64,000 bases of DNA from Paramyrothecium sp. XJ0827. Taxonomy: Eukaryota > Ascomycota > Sordariomycetes > Hypocreales > Stachybotryaceae. The DNA lies in assembly GCA_020881915.1 (NCBI GenBank), contig JAJFPB010000011.1, positions 372,001 through 436,000 on the forward strand. Direction: 5' to 3'. The notes beneath the pieces were generated by a model, which ran no database searches, was not told the origin of the DNA, and worked only from the letters and a program-made list of their open reading frames with translations. Below, piece by piece: positions 11,009-21,244 of this stretch. A program made the position numbers and the translations under genes. Each line of letters opens with the position of its first letter. The stretch's first letter is position 1.

Positions 11009-11427
11009 GCTCGCAGAAGGGCATCCGCACAGCGAAGTAACTTTCTATATCTTTATTATATCCTGTATAAGCAAGTATGAGCGAGAAGACATAGCTCAAA
11101 GTGATATCATTAGTCTAATTCCGATTATCTTCGCAACAAGCTCGGAGCCTTTGCGGTAAAGAAAAGTGAGGGCGAAAGCCGAATGTTCGACAGCAAAACT
11201 CCGATGACGTCCGGCAAGTATTAAGACTAAGCGTCCTGGAGGCTCGGATCGCGGACGATTTATTTGCCCCGCATCCGACGAAACGCGGAACGAGGATAAC
11301 AGGTCATAGTCTTTCTATGTACTTGCAATTTTCGCCAATGGCACGGGAGCCGCACAGTCTAAGCATATAACTAACCCATTTGGCTAAGGTTGAGTATCTC
11401 ACTTGTGTTTGGCGGGGCCCAATAGGC
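11009..11427. other. Tannase upstream region and MULE left flank
   Basis: This contains the promoter side of the tannase gene. Next to the MULE end is GGGGCCCAATAGGCGC (about 11414-11429), which recurs in inverted form at 14702-14717. No gene is recognised. Confidence 0.4.
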
Positions 11428-11487
11428 GCACCACCAGTGGTGCGATTAAGATAATTAGGTAAGTATCGCTCAATGTGTAAGCCGGCC
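11428..11487 (+). repeat. MULE-1 left TIR
   Basis: This 60-bp arm is the reverse complement of 14325-14384. It starts GCACCACCAGTGGTGC and ends AATGTGTAAGCCGGCC. Confidence 0.85.
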
Positions 11488-11655
11488 ATGCTGCGAAGCA
11501 AAGCAGATACCGCGTACTATGAAAAGACAACATAAACCTAAAGAAAGGGAGGTCAAGGATAGGGTTAAGCTAGGGAGAGGGCAAACTTTGCTTATGATGT
11601 TTCAAGTTCATCACTTATTCATGATTGAAAGAGAAAAGCATGGAAAATTAACAGA

Positions 11656-12174
11656 CTAAGCATCAACTACCATAATACAGTCTTCAGCCTGGTCGTTATT
11701 CGAGTAGAAAGCCTGTTGCTCGATAACGTCCTGCTCAACGCTCTCCCAGATCTCTTTCATCCCTCTTCGTCTGTTTGCCAGAGGGTTGCCACCCATCTCC
11801 TTAGAGACACGCGCCTCGGCCCGGTCATCCTCTGCCTTGCTCCAGTCTAAGTATGCCATCATCTCCTCCTTGGTCCATTTTCTCGACTTTGATGATGTGA
11901 CACAGCGCTTCGACATCTGCTTGTAGTCCAGACACCACTCATAACAGGTCTGACTATACCGTTGAGGCAGGCCCATAGCCTTTCGATATTGCTGATTAGT
12001 TTTCAAGCCCCCTCGGGGCAGCTGGTTATACCATGCCACCCGTGCTGCAGCATGTCGTTGATAAATAGCACTGGGATGATCATAGCGCAACTCTGGCTCT
12101 GGCTGTGGCTCCGGCCCCGGCGACGACTCTGGACAGCAATATCGCCCTTGGTGAGTGTGGTTGTAGCTCTGCAT
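11656..12174 (-). CDS. MULE-1 accessory ORF, function unknown
   Basis: This 172-codon frame overlaps the 3' end of the transposase frame by about 95 bases in another phase. From about residue 35 it looks like a real domain: AIYQRHAAARVAWYNQL, GLKTNQQYRKAMGLPQRY, CYEWCLDYKQMSKRC, WTKEEMMAYLDWSKAEDDRA. The last two blocks resemble a small helical DNA-binding or myb-like fold, but I cannot name it. Lying inside the TIRs on the same strand points to an element-encoded second protein or a C-terminal domain once joined to the transposase. The true start is uncertain because the first 30 residues are low complexity. Confidence 0.55.
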   Translation of the reverse strand: MQSYNHTHQGRYCCPESSPGPEPQPEPELRYDHPSAIYQRHAAARVAWYNQLPRGGLKTNQQYRKAMGLPQRYSQTCYEWCLDYKQMSKRCVTSSKSRKWTKEEMMAYLDWSKAEDDRAEARVSKEMGGNPLANRRRGMKEIWESVEQDVIEQQAFYSNNDQAEDCIMVVDA

Positions 12175-14226
12175 CTGAGAGCGACTCTTGTGGCACTACA
12201 GGCTGCAAAGTTGAGCTTACTGCTAGTGCTAGCGGAGGTATGATTGGATTGTGATTAGGCGTTGGCATAGAACGTGGAGTGATTTCCAGCGATGGAGCTA
12301 GAGCTGAAGCTATGGTCTCTTGAGACGGCGCTGCGGTTGAAGATGGTATAAGATGCGCGTAGCGTAGCTCGCAGGTGCGTGATTTCCTTGTGTGGCCATA
12401 CTGATAGCACCTTGTGCATTGGGGAGCTGCTTTAGTCCGTTTAAGCGCCTGTGATGCTTGCTCAACAGCCTCAAATGCAGATGGCTCACGACGAGTGCTG
12501 GTCTTTGCAAGTGTTGACCGAGCCGCAACTTGGTCAAACTGTTGGCGAGGCTCTACAAGTATTTGAGGCCTCCCTTCCCGCTGAAGATGCCAATGTGTGT
12601 GAAAATGATCCAGCTGAAGAGGCTTCTCTCCTTGTATGAGAGACTCAATTGTGTGAGAACAAGGGAGACCGAGTGATTCTGTAAACCTTCCTGTGCAAGC
12701 AGGAAGTGCGTCATCCTGTAGAAGCCGCTTCCTCTGCGCTTCAACCTTGCGCAATGCCTCATGAGAGACCCAGCCTCGTATAACGCTGTATAATCTTCCT
12801 GTGAGTTCGATAGGCGTGCGGATTCGCTGCTTTGCCTGATTTGCTTGAAGCTCAGCCAATTGGTTCAGAACTGCGCGCTTGATAGACCTCCAAGCCTCAA
12901 AGAGATCGAGTTGATTTGTGTTGAGATGAATTTTGACAAGCTGATGGATGCCCCTCCTCGGGATGTAACAACATTCCCGAAGTGAAGATACTGATCAACC
13001 CAAGCTTTCACAAGCTTCTCTTTATAGAGTTCAAGCCAAGTCTCGATGATATAGCCCACTTCTCGAGCATGTGCTGGAACATAACGCTCTTTAAGCTGCT
13101 GAAGTTTCTCTTCAAATGTCTCCTGGGTTGAAGATGCCATAATTTCATGCCACTTCCCATAGAACTCCTTCCATTCTTGTTGACCTTGAGCGGTGTCGGT
13201 ATCCTGTGAAAAGCTTGGAAGGCAGTAACGCAGAACTGCCTTGTTGGCATGCCAAATGCATAGAAGCGATACTGCAGTTGGGAAGCAGTGGGATACAGCA
13301 TTCATACAGGCTAGGCAACGATCTGTGAGGATGACAGATGGCAGCCTTGCGCCGCATGCTTCATACATCGAGCGCAGTCGATCCAATGCCCAGATATAAT
13401 CTGTTTCCTCTTCGCCGCTGAGAAAGGCAAAGGCAATACAGAATGATCGTTGGCAAGCGTCAACGCCGACGATATCCAAGAGAGGCATATTGTACTTGTT
13501 CGTCTTGTATGTACAGTCCAAGATAAGTAGATCCGGGTACGATTGAAGGTATGCCAATGACTCTGGGTGCGCAAATAACACAGCTGTGACACGGCCATCC
13601 TTGTCAAATCGGATTCGATTCCAGAACCCTTCTTCCTCGAGCTCGTTGGCAAGGGCATGTATAGTGCTTTGACCTTTTTGTAGCTCTCGTTTGCCCTGTG
13701 CAATACAGTTGTATATGTCTTGCTGAGTTGCGTTAGATTGTGAGTTCTCACGGAGGTAAGATCTGATCTCTTTTGGCGCTACTCCAGCGTTCGCAAGGTT
13801 GTTGACAGTCAACCTATCTGTATGGGATAGCTGGCGATGAACTGGATGTGCAGATATATTGATACTTGGCTCATGGCTGTGTTGAGAAAATTCACTGCCT
13901 CGACGATGCGTAAGGCGCCATGTTGCCTTATCTAATGACTCCTTTGCAAGAATTGAGAACTGGCATCCTATACGCCGGGTTGTAGTTGATCGTTGCCGTG
14001 CATTTGAAGCCGTTGGAGGCTCGCCTCCACGATCGCAGACATATGTGACGAGTTGTCGGCCGTTTTGTGTTTTTCTTGACTTTCCAGTGACGAACGCATA
14101 GCCTCTGGCTGCTGCCCACAAGTTGATGGCAGTGTATAAGGCATCTCGAGAGCTATACTCGCCTTCTGGAGGCACGCAGTCATCTGGAAACTGTTTCACA
14201 GGCGGTGTTGAGAACATGTTGAGCAA
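12080..14226 (-). pseudogene. MULE-1 transposase, one frameshift
   Basis: Frame 1 (14226-12865) starts MLNMFSTPPVKQFPDD. It has a FAR1-type DNA-binding region (SSRDALYTAINLWAAARGYA to HSHEPSIN, residues about 25-120) and the MULE catalytic domain (LLILDCTYKTNKYNMPLLD with the first Asp, SVILTDRCLACMNAV with the second). A one-base slip in a G-rich run near 12957 moves the rest into the frame that reads GIHQLVKIHLNTNQLDLFEA and continues to 12080; the catalytic Glu region (SRxEGIH) lies at the slip. The end has a zinc-knuckle-like CTRCYQYGHTRKSRTC. Apart from this slip the gene is complete, so it may have died recently. Confidence 0.8.
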
Positions 14227-14324
14227 CGTGCTTAAGGAATATAGGCTACGAAGAAGAAAAAGGCTCTTAATTGAAGGGAAAGGGGCTGTTATTACTAGCT
14301 ATATCACGTATATCCTCACCCCAA

Positions 14325-14384
14325 GGCCGGCTTACACATTGAGCGATACTTACCTAATTATCTTAATCGCACCACTGGTGGTGC
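14325..14384 (-). repeat. MULE-1 right TIR
   Basis: Inverted partner of the left arm. It starts GGCCGGCTTACACATTG and ends CACTGGTGGTGC. It lies about 100 bp upstream of the transposase ATG (14226, minus strand), so it probably includes or borders the promoter. Confidence 0.85.
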
Positions 14385-14394
14385 AACACAAACA

Positions 14395-14668
14395 TTAACA
14401 TCACAGTTGACTACTAACATCGAACAGCCTCAAGTTGACAGACCATGCTTCAGCTGCTGAAGATAGGATGCTGAACACTTGGAGAAGTCGGCCTTCAAGC
14501 AGGCCTGTCAAGCAAAGTCAAGCGAGGCTTGAATGGAAAAGACTTAAGAAGAGAAGTGGGGCTTTCCTTTGTGTAGACCGGATCAATGCGGAGGAATCGT
14601 AAATAGCTTAGCGTACCTACTGGCCCTATGAGATTCGTTCTCCCGGGCGTAATAAACTCTATCTATCT
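14395..14668 (+). pseudogene. LINE 3' tail relic (5'-truncated copy)
   Basis: The stretch around 14450-14490 (GCTTCAGCTGCTGAAGATAG, GGATGCTGAACACTTGGAGA) and its end (CCCGGGCGTAATAAAC, then (CTAT)n at 14652-14668) match in order the 3' untranslated region of the LINE at 34025-34274, in opposite orientation. Overall similarity is diverged but collinear. A LINE 3' end followed by a simple repeat is what target-primed insertion leaves. It directly abuts the right TIR of MULE-1. Confidence 0.55.
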
Positions 14669-14691
14669 ATCTATCGTGACACTTATTTACA

Positions 14692-14769
14692 CCACCGGTG
14701 GCGCGCCTATTGGGCCCCGGGGCCCCGTACAATTTTAAATGTACGGGGCCCCGTACACCTATTAGGTCC
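14692..14769. repeat. Palindromic GC-rich cluster
   Basis: GGGGCCCCGTAC (14719-14730) and its exact inverse GTACGGGGCCCC (14741-14752) flank the AT-only loop AATTTTAAAT. On the left, CACCACCGGTGGCGCGCC followed by TATTGGGCCCC is an inverted match to the MULE-1 left flank and TIR start (11412-11440). On the right, CACCTATTAGGTCCCC is a degenerate third copy. It may be the footprint of element ends; no gene is present. Confidence 0.75.
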
Positions 14770-14826
14770 CCGTTCGACTGGTTGTTCAAAGCGGGGTAAT
14801 GGCCCAGCCATAATTCTGCTGTTTAA

Positions 14827-15492
14827 TCCGACATCTCGCAACGGCCTTTTGGTGAGGAGCTACTGATCGCCCCTTTCAAAATTTCCAGCGACCACGGTTA
14901 CGGGCACGGGTTCGAATCTAAGGCATACGTGCAAGAGTGGTCATCGTATGCTTTAAGGCTTGAACATGAACTTCAACAACATCAACATCGACCAAGCACT
15001 GCCTTTCGATCGCCTGCCACAGGCCATCTTAAGCCCAGTGCTTTTCCTTTGAGTCCTCCCCAAGCAGCGTCCGGCCTGCTACCGTCTCCCGGCTCAGCTT
15101 CTCTTCAACAAACGTATTCCCAACATGCCTACCTCGAGCCAGGCTCCCGAAATGCCCCTCTTTCTCCGCCAGCTTCTACCTTAGAAGTTATCGAATGGAC
15201 GCCTGAATGTGGCCGCAGCCGGGGGGACTTGATAGCCCAGAACAAAGCGGGGAGATCAGCAACGCCAGCGCGGACTACAAAACGGAACGCGTTCACAATC
15301 CAGAACTTCACCTGTCGCATTCCCAATCCCTACGATGAAAAGCAATGGCAGCAAAAACGGACAGAGCTTGGCTTGAACGATGCCCAGGCACCTCACCTAT
15401 CGCGCCGTGGCCTTGTCAATGTTCGGTGGGATTGTATTTATGGGAGAATGCTGCGTTGCGCTCAAGACGGGAGTGAGCACAGAACATGTTGA
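14827..15492 (+). CDS. Unrecognised open frame, probably a gene remnant
   Basis: The frame is open after TAA 14824 and ends at TGA 15490-15492, but it has no ATG near its start. The first part (PFGEELLIAPFKISSDHGYG, YVQEWSSYALRLEHELQQ) looks like a folded domain with a coil. The middle is rich in Pro and Ser. The end (FTIQNFTCRIPNPYDEKQW, KRTELGLNDAQAPHLSRRGL) again looks structured. I do not recognise the family. A missing 5' end caused by the LINE or MULE insertions just upstream is a plausible explanation. Confidence 0.3.
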   Translation, partial: SDISQRPFGEELLIAPFKISSDHGYGHGFESKAYVQEWSSYALRLEHELQQHQHRPSTAFRSPATGHLKPSAFPLSPPQAASGLLPSPGSASLQQTYSQHAYLEPGSRNAPLSPPASTLEVIEWTPECGRSRGDLIAQNKAGRSATPARTTKRNAFTIQNFTCRIPNPYDEKQWQQKRTELGLNDAQAPHLSRRGLVNVRWDCIYGRMLRCAQDGSEHRTC

Positions 15493-15499
15493 TGAATCC

Positions 15500-15700
15500 T
15501 GTCAGATATTAAGGTGAATCGTGTGTATTGCTTGATCCTGTCGCAATCGAAGGACCATTGAGACCTTATATCTTCGACTGGTTCCTTCTAGGACTTGAGT
15601 CCTAGAAAGTCCTAGATGAAAGTCCTACGATCTAAGTTTAGGACTTCAAACTTTAATCCTGAACCTTAATCCTGAAGTTGAGGGTGAACCCTCCAACGTT
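15500..15700. repeat. LTR-like diverged repeat, copy 1
   Basis: Iterated TAGGACTT and CTTTAATCCTGAACCTTAAT motifs, followed by CCCTCCAAC, resemble in order and composition the stretch at 55430-55606, which ends in TTCTTCCAACA. Similarity is partial. A solo LTR or LTR edge is the likeliest reading, with low certainty. Confidence 0.3.
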
Positions 15701-16320
15701 CAACAAATCCATGAGACAGTTTCTCACCAGCTTACGATCCCCAAGCTGCAAAGCAGGGGTTAGAACGCAGCAGATGTACCTGCTGTTCGAAGATTTTCAC
15801 CACCGCGCCTTTGAAATATTTCTTTATGATATGTTGATCATATGCACAGCTATGTGTCGATGCTTATCAGATCCTTAGCACCGACCATGATCTCGGCCTA
15901 CGATACCCTGGCGAGATCCAGCCGCGAGGGCGCATTACGGAGCGCGTTACTTATACTCTCATTTGGGCCAACTTCCCTTGATTCATCCTGCTCAATCGAC
16001 ATGTGTTTGCTCTTTACGAATTACGCTTTTCGTTCCAAGGCGTGTTCGTTCGGTCATCAGTCAAAGCTCTTATCATCACGGTTTACGCCACGCTGAATCA
16101 ACGCTGATGAAGTGATAGCAATTTTCTCGAATCGCTCTTATTCAGTCGAATATAACACAATTATTTGTGATATCAAGATTTTCCTGTCCCAACCCCTGTG
16201 CCCCCAACCATTAAAGAAAATCAATCAAGCAAGCCTCTGACAATGATAAGAAATCTCGAACTTTTTCCACCATGCGTCATACAACTAGCCTGCTTTCAGG
16301 CGTGAAAGCTACTACGCCAC
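15701..16320. other. Gap downstream of the rhodopsin-domain gene
   Basis: No gene is recognised and only short frames are present. It holds the 3' flank of the minus-strand membrane protein gene. Confidence 0.4.
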
Positions 16321-17671
16321 TCAGTTGGCCGATTCGGATCGTCGACCCGACAGATTGCTTTGAGGATTACCCTGAATGTTTGATGTCAGACCTTCCTGAT
16401 CGTGATCCAGGTCAAACGCATAACCGTCGGCTTGTTTCGTACTTGTCGACGTGTTATCGATGTGGAATGATCGGGTCAACATGATCTCTCCCCGACCGAG
16501 CTCACCCTGGCGCGAGAAGCTTTGGTCGGCGTAGTAAGAAGAACCCTTGTTGCGCCGGACAATGAGGGCAGTGATAGATGGCAGACAAGCACAGATCAGG
16601 CCAATGCCTGCTTCAGCATTGCTTGATCATGTCAGTTTAGAGTTCGCCGTCTCAAGGCTTGATGATGATTATAGTTGCTTACCCTGACAAGACAATCTTC
16701 ATGAAGAGCATGGTCTGGTTCTGGGTATGACCGTCCTTGAGAATCAACGCCAACCGATAGATGCTGAACGCGGTTGCAATGCCACCAGCGCAAAGAATCC
16801 CAATAACACGAAGCCTCTTCCTGACCGGAAGCTGCAGTGACCAAGTGAGAGGCGTGGGCAGTAGCAGAATGACCAAATCGCTGATCACGCTGATGATAGC
16901 ATCGGCAGTGATGACGGCTTTCTGATCCATGCACTTTTCGGTTTCGCCCTTCCAATACGCACTGATCGGCCGACAGGAGAAGATCTTGATGAATAAGGCT
17001 GACACATAGTACAAGACCATCGTACCGATGAAGACGTATAATCCAATCAGAGTTTTCTTATGAACGGAGCCGAAGATGCGGACGATGATGTAGATTAGCG
17101 CAAGTTTTACGGTCAAGGCCATCGGTGCGTAGAAGATCGTTGCGACGTAGCCCGACTGCAATAGACGGGTATTAGAGAAGATGATCGAATATGAGCTAAT
17201 GAAAAGGTACCTTGAAAAAGGGTTGTATGTCCTCTTTAGGCACTTCCCACTGATTGAGACCTCCGCCATAGTATCCCACTGGTGGTGATTGTGGTGAGTA
17301 GGTAAGTCTTCTGATCCAAGGTTAGGAGACATACCGAAGCAAGCTGTGGTGCAGTACCCAATCATCAGAAACTAGAAACAATGAGCTTAATTTTACCCAT
17401 AAAACGGAGAAATCATACATAAGAAGTATAAATTGCATCTGTAGGATTAGCTGGTATTCTAGCATAGGGCAACCTCGTACTTACAATCGCCCCATCCAAA
17501 GTCGCCTCCAGGCACTCTGGATTTGGCGTAGTAACGCGTCGCGACGAAAGCAGTCACGAAAACGATTGTAAGTGCCTGAGTAACGTAGTTGCACGTCCTC
17601 AAGGCTTCCATTGGGTCATCCAAGTTGGGCACAACGCCGTCCGGCGGCGGGATAGCACCAGGGAACGGCAT
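16321..17671 (-). CDS. Rhodopsin-domain (SAT4/PTH11-like) seven-helix membrane protein
   Basis: Six exons can be placed by conserved phase: 17671-17485, 17438-17419, 17371-17335, 17278-17211, 17155-16683 and 16621-16321. The introns are 46 to 61 nt and all begin GT and end AG. Splicing gives 361 residues. Family marks include GDFGWGDYAIYTSYFLMIG, YYGGGLNQWEVPKEDIQPFF, YAPMALTVKLALIYIIVRIF, FSCRPISAYWKG, DLVILLLPTPLTWSL, GNAEAGIGLICACLPSI and a hydrophilic tail rich in Ser and Asp. Seven hydrophobic helices fit the fungal rhodopsin-like domain (PF20684). Members sit in the plasma membrane, and some (Pth11) act as G-protein-coupled surface sensors; the ligand is unknown. No disruption is seen. 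Confidence 0.87.
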
Positions 17672-18356
17672 ATTGAGGGCATGTGTATGCCAGGAATCTC
17701 ACAAAGGCAAACGGACAAATGAGCGTAGTGATTCGGATACGAACAGCCTGAATGCCATTGTGAGTTTTTGTTTCAATGGGGGTTACGGGTCTATTGTATC
17801 CTGAATCGGCCAAAGATCTGCAGGAGAAAGACGGAGAAAAAAAATCTGCAATGAGACGGATCCTCCCGCTAAAGTGCTCGGCAATTGATCCTTGGTAACA
17901 AGGGACTTTACTTGACCAATTGGATGTCGGAGCAAATACGGAGAAATGATCGGTCTTTTCGACTACATATTGGCCCCAGTCTTCCAAGTCAGGAACCTTG
18001 TTGACTATCATCGGGGTCTCCACACGGTGACATGAGATTGCGGGGGTCTTTCCACCCTCTCGACCAGATGTTCTCAGTCTTTGCCACGTCCCATGGTCGA
18101 CCGAGGTCGCACTTTTTCATCGCGAAAAAAAGGTTAAACCCCGGACAAAGGGCAATTGCTACGTGGGCATCACGTTTTGCTAAGCGGGCATCAGCCTTAT
18201 GTGGGCATCACCTTTTGCACGCTCTGATTGGTTCAAATTTTTCTTGGTAGTGCAGTCGAGGCTTTTCGAATTCTGCCGATGTATCTCTTTCTAATTGGGT
18301 AGTCTCACAGAAAGGGATGAAGTAAGGGTCACATGTAGTGATGGGTGTAAAAAGGG
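17672..18356. other. Divergent upstream region with GGGCATCA repeats
   Basis: This lies between the minus-strand membrane protein gene and the plus-strand MULE-2. Three copies of a GGGCATCA unit occur at about 18163-18220 (GTGGGCATCACGTTTTGC, GCGGGCATCAGCC, GTGGGCATCACCTTTTGC). They could be MULE-2 terminal or subterminal motifs; its left end is not otherwise defined. Confidence 0.45.
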
Positions 18357-21227
18357 ATGAAAAGGGGAATGAAGAAAAGGACAGAAAAAGGGTTAGACGA
18401 TGGTTTTGCTGGTCTTCCAAATACACCTGTTCACTTTAGCCTCGACCCATGCTCAATCGCGATGTCAGCCAACCTCAGGTCTAGAAAACAACCACATGAG
18501 GGACTGTTGCCAATAACAACAGGTTCATCGGATTCAAATAAACGACAGCAATCGCATCCACAGCCTCAGCCTGGATGCTCGACCTGCTTGAATGATGCCA
18601 ATGGGAAAACCGGCCCTAGGCTTGTAGGCGAGATCCCAGCTCCAGAAACCGAGTTTAGACCTCACGATATTAATACCCAACTCCTGAATGCGACCCCTCT
18701 GCATAGCCCGCTTCCCGGCGAACTAATATCGACTCTGCAACTTGTTCGGGACACTGTTGGCATCAACGAACGACTGACTACAAGGGCTCTCGAAACTTTC
18801 AATAATCTATATAGCTCACCGCCCGGAAGCTCTTCTCACGAAAACCGTACCTCGCCGCATACGACAACACCTCTGCAGGCAGATGAGGAGGATGCCACAG
18901 GGTATATATCCCAGGAGTCTACGACTGGCTCTAAAAGGGCTATACCAAACCCACCAGTCCCAGGACCACTCGAGCCAACTGCCGAGGCCTTATATACCCG
19001 CGTCAACACATTTGCAAAAGAGAATGGATTCGCCATCATCAAGCGAAATGGTCTCACCCGTAAAGGCCGGCTAGCTCGTTACACATTCGAATGTGATCGA
19101 TACGGAGAGCCAAGGGTTAATAAGAAAAGGGCTGGCCTTCGCGAGAGGAGATCTCGCAAGTGTGGTTGTAGGTGGAAGATGGTTGCCGAATCATTAGAGA
19201 AAAACAATTATCACTGGCATCTACGCCAGCTCGATGATCCAGCGCACAGCCAACACAACCATCTACCAAGCATCAGACCATCCGCCCATCCAGCCCATCG
19301 CAGGCGTGACGCCGCGGTACAAGAAACCATCAAGTTATCTAGCCGCCGGGTAGGCATCCGGGCCCGCGATGTCCGCAGCATCGTCAAGGAAAAGCATCCA
19401 GGGACCGTACTCACGCAAAAGGATATATACAATGCTAGAGCTGCTATTGGCCGGGAGAAACTTGATGGCCTCCCTACAAGTGCTGCATTATTAAAGCAGT
19501 TCGATAGGCGGACAATACCGTATATTACGAAATGGGACGAGAGTGAACCTAACCGGCTCGTCGGGCTTGTGTGGACTCTCCCATACTGTCTACGCATGTG
19601 GAAGCGTTTTCCAGAAGTCCTAAGCTTGGACAATACATATAGTACAAATCGTTTCAAGCTCCCCTTGTTTCAGGTGACTGGACAAACCTGCCTTGGGTCA
19701 GTGTACAATGCTGCGTTCGGGGTCGTTGATAATGAGAGGGTTGAGGGGTTCCAGTTTCTTCTAGATGCGATTCGAGATCTGGCAGCCCGATACGATATCC
19801 GTATTCCGGATGTGGCCATCACGGACTTTGACGAACAGATGAAAGCTGCCATCTCTATTACCTTTCCCGAAACCCAGCAGCAGCTTTGTATCCACCACAT
19901 CAACTCCAACGTACTCCTCCGGGCCAAACAAAGGTGGAAGCATGTGATTGATACATTGCCTCGCGAAGAACCTGACGCTGAAGGGTCGCCTGGCTGCACA
20001 CAAGATCAGCTGACGTTAAATAACGAGGATCGACTAGCAGTTAAATTATCCGAATCTCAGGAGGAAGCTGTCGCTGAATTTATTGGTCATGACTATCGAG
20101 GGGTCCTTGAGATGTGGAGAGGCGTTGTCTTTGCCGAGACCGAGAAAGACCATGACAACGCGTGGATTATGCTCTGTAAAGAGTTCGATGACCAAAGAGC
20201 CATCCTCTTATATCTATATCGGATCTATATGCCTGTTAGGGCACAGTGGGCACGCTGCTTTATTCGAGGGTATCGCAATTTCGGTATACGCGTCACCTCT
20301 GGGACAGAAGCGAGTAATAACAGCATCAAGGGCTACTTATTAAATGGCATGAGTCACCTTTTTCGGCTAGCCGAAGCTATTGAAGAGATGATGGCGGACC
20401 AGGAAACGAATTTTAACGACCGTTGTGCCCAGGATGGGATTCTCACGAATCGTGAATATTCTAGGCAGTCCTCTGACTACCTTGGAGAACTCCGGACCAT
20501 TATGTCCCTTAGAGGGTTAACTCTGATTACATGGCAGTACCGAAGGGCATTAAAAGGCATACCAACAAAGTCAAATCCTAAGCCAGAACTGGTTGGGGAC
20601 TGTGACGTTAGTTGCATGGTTTCGGTAGAGCTTGGCATTCCATGCTACCATAAGATCTACTCTAAGCTTGTATCTGGTAGACCCTTCTCCAAATGGGAGG
20701 TCCATCAGCGGTGGCATCTACGGGAATCTACGGTAGATGACCCCTACCGACGGATTCTCGACCCAAATATTGCCAAACCTTTTTGCGGAAAGCCAAAGAA
20801 CACTGCTCAACCCGTTCCCAGACGGCTGGCTATCGGAGCGGTCTTCCATTCACAGGGATCTCAGGCAAGTCAAACAGAAGGCCAGCCTGATATTCAACTA
20901 CTCCAGCCTGCAGGCGAATCGGTCGCAAGACTATCGGCCGAAGCAAGCCAGACTCTGAACTCCCAACCCACTATCAGCCATAGCCCATCTCAATATCCCA
21001 GTTCGCAAAGACATATAGCTACTCTAGGATTTGGGAGGACTACAGGGGCACGTGTGAGTGGGCGGCGGATTCAGCCAAATATACGAAGACGGATGAGCCA
21101 GTGGGAGACCTTAGTTGGCATTGGTGAAGAATCAATTCCACCCGTCCCTAAAGCAATTGAAGCGGCAAAAAAGGCACCACCGACATGCAGTAGATGCCAT
21201 AAAGTAGGACATAACGTAAATGCATAA
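18357..21227 (+). CDS. MULE-2 transposase, 3' end cut by a pogo-type insertion
   Basis: One uninterrupted 956-codon frame; the likely start is ATG 18462 (MSANLRSRKQ). A FAR1-like region (residues about 215-320, YTFECDRYGEPRVNKKRAGL) precedes the MULE catalytic domain with LSLDNTYSTNRFKLPLFQ (Asp about 424), DVAITDFDEQMKAAI (Asp about 488) and RVTSGTEASNNSIKGYL (Glu about 649). A SWIM-like CDVSCMVSVELGIPCYHK follows. The C-terminal zinc knuckle starts (CSRCHKVGH) and is then lost where the TIR beginning at 21214 enters the frame, adding NVNA and a stop. The enzyme core is otherwise whole. No partner TIR is visible because the right part of the element is missing. Confidence 0.85.
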   Translation: MKRGMKKRTEKGLDDGFAGLPNTPVHFSLDPCSIAMSANLRSRKQPHEGLLPITTGSSDSNKRQQSHPQPQPGCSTCLNDANGKTGPRLVGEIPAPETEFRPHDINTQLLNATPLHSPLPGELISTLQLVRDTVGINERLTTRALETFNNLYSSPPGSSSHENRTSPHTTTPLQADEEDATGYISQESTTGSKRAIPNPPVPGPLEPTAEALYTRVNTFAKENGFAIIKRNGLTRKGRLARYTFECDRYGEPRVNKKRAGLRERRSRKCGCRWKMVAESLEKNNYHWHLRQLDDPAHSQHNHLPSIRPSAHPAHRRRDAAVQETIKLSSRRVGIRARDVRSIVKEKHPGTVLTQKDIYNARAAIGREKLDGLPTSAALLKQFDRRTIPYITKWDESEPNRLVGLVWTLPYCLRMWKRFPEVLSLDNTYSTNRFKLPLFQVTGQTCLGSVYNAAFGVVDNERVEGFQFLLDAIRDLAARYDIRIPDVAITDFDEQMKAAISITFPETQQQLCIHHINSNVLLRAKQRWKHVIDTLPREEPDAEGSPGCTQDQLTLNNEDRLAVKLSESQEEAVAEFIGHDYRGVLEMWRGVVFAETEKDHDNAWIMLCKEFDDQRAILLYLYRIYMPVRAQWARCFIRGYRNFGIRVTSGTEASNNSIKGYLLNGMSHLFRLAEAIEEMMADQETNFNDRCAQDGILTNREYSRQSSDYLGELRTIMSLRGLTLITWQYRRALKGIPTKSNPKPELVGDCDVSCMVSVELGIPCYHKIYSKLVSGRPFSKWEVHQRWHLRESTVDDPYRRILDPNIAKPFCGKPKNTAQPVPRRLAIGAVFHSQGSQASQTEGQPDIQLLQPAGESVARLSAEASQTLNSQPTISHSPSQYPSSQRHIATLGFGRTTGARVSGRRIQPNIRRRMSQWETLVGIGEESIPPVPKAIEAAKKAPPTCSRCHKVGHNVNA

Positions 21228-21244
21228 CGAGTGGATCAACATAA

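Larger units (their letters stand above)
11428..14384 (-). mobile_element. Mutator-like element (MULE-1) with 60-bp TIRs
   Basis: Perfect or near-perfect 60-bp terminal inverted repeats lie at 11428-11487 and 14325-14384. Each begins with the near-palindrome GCACCACCAGTGGTGC (read inward from the left). The 2957-bp interior codes on the minus strand for a MULE transposase and a second ORF, as in Hop-like fungal MULEs. The 9-bp flanks (CCAATAGGC and AACACAAAC) do not match, so no target duplication can be claimed. One frameshift breaks the transposase. Confidence 0.85.

Noticed and set aside
11419..14393. 9-bp target duplication for MULE-1
   Set aside because: The 9-mers on the two sides (CCAATAGGC and AACACAAAC) do not match in direct orientation.
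14892..14925. GGGTTCGAATCT resembling a tRNA B box
   Set aside because: No matching A box at the right distance, no acceptor stem could be folded by eye, and an open frame runs through it.
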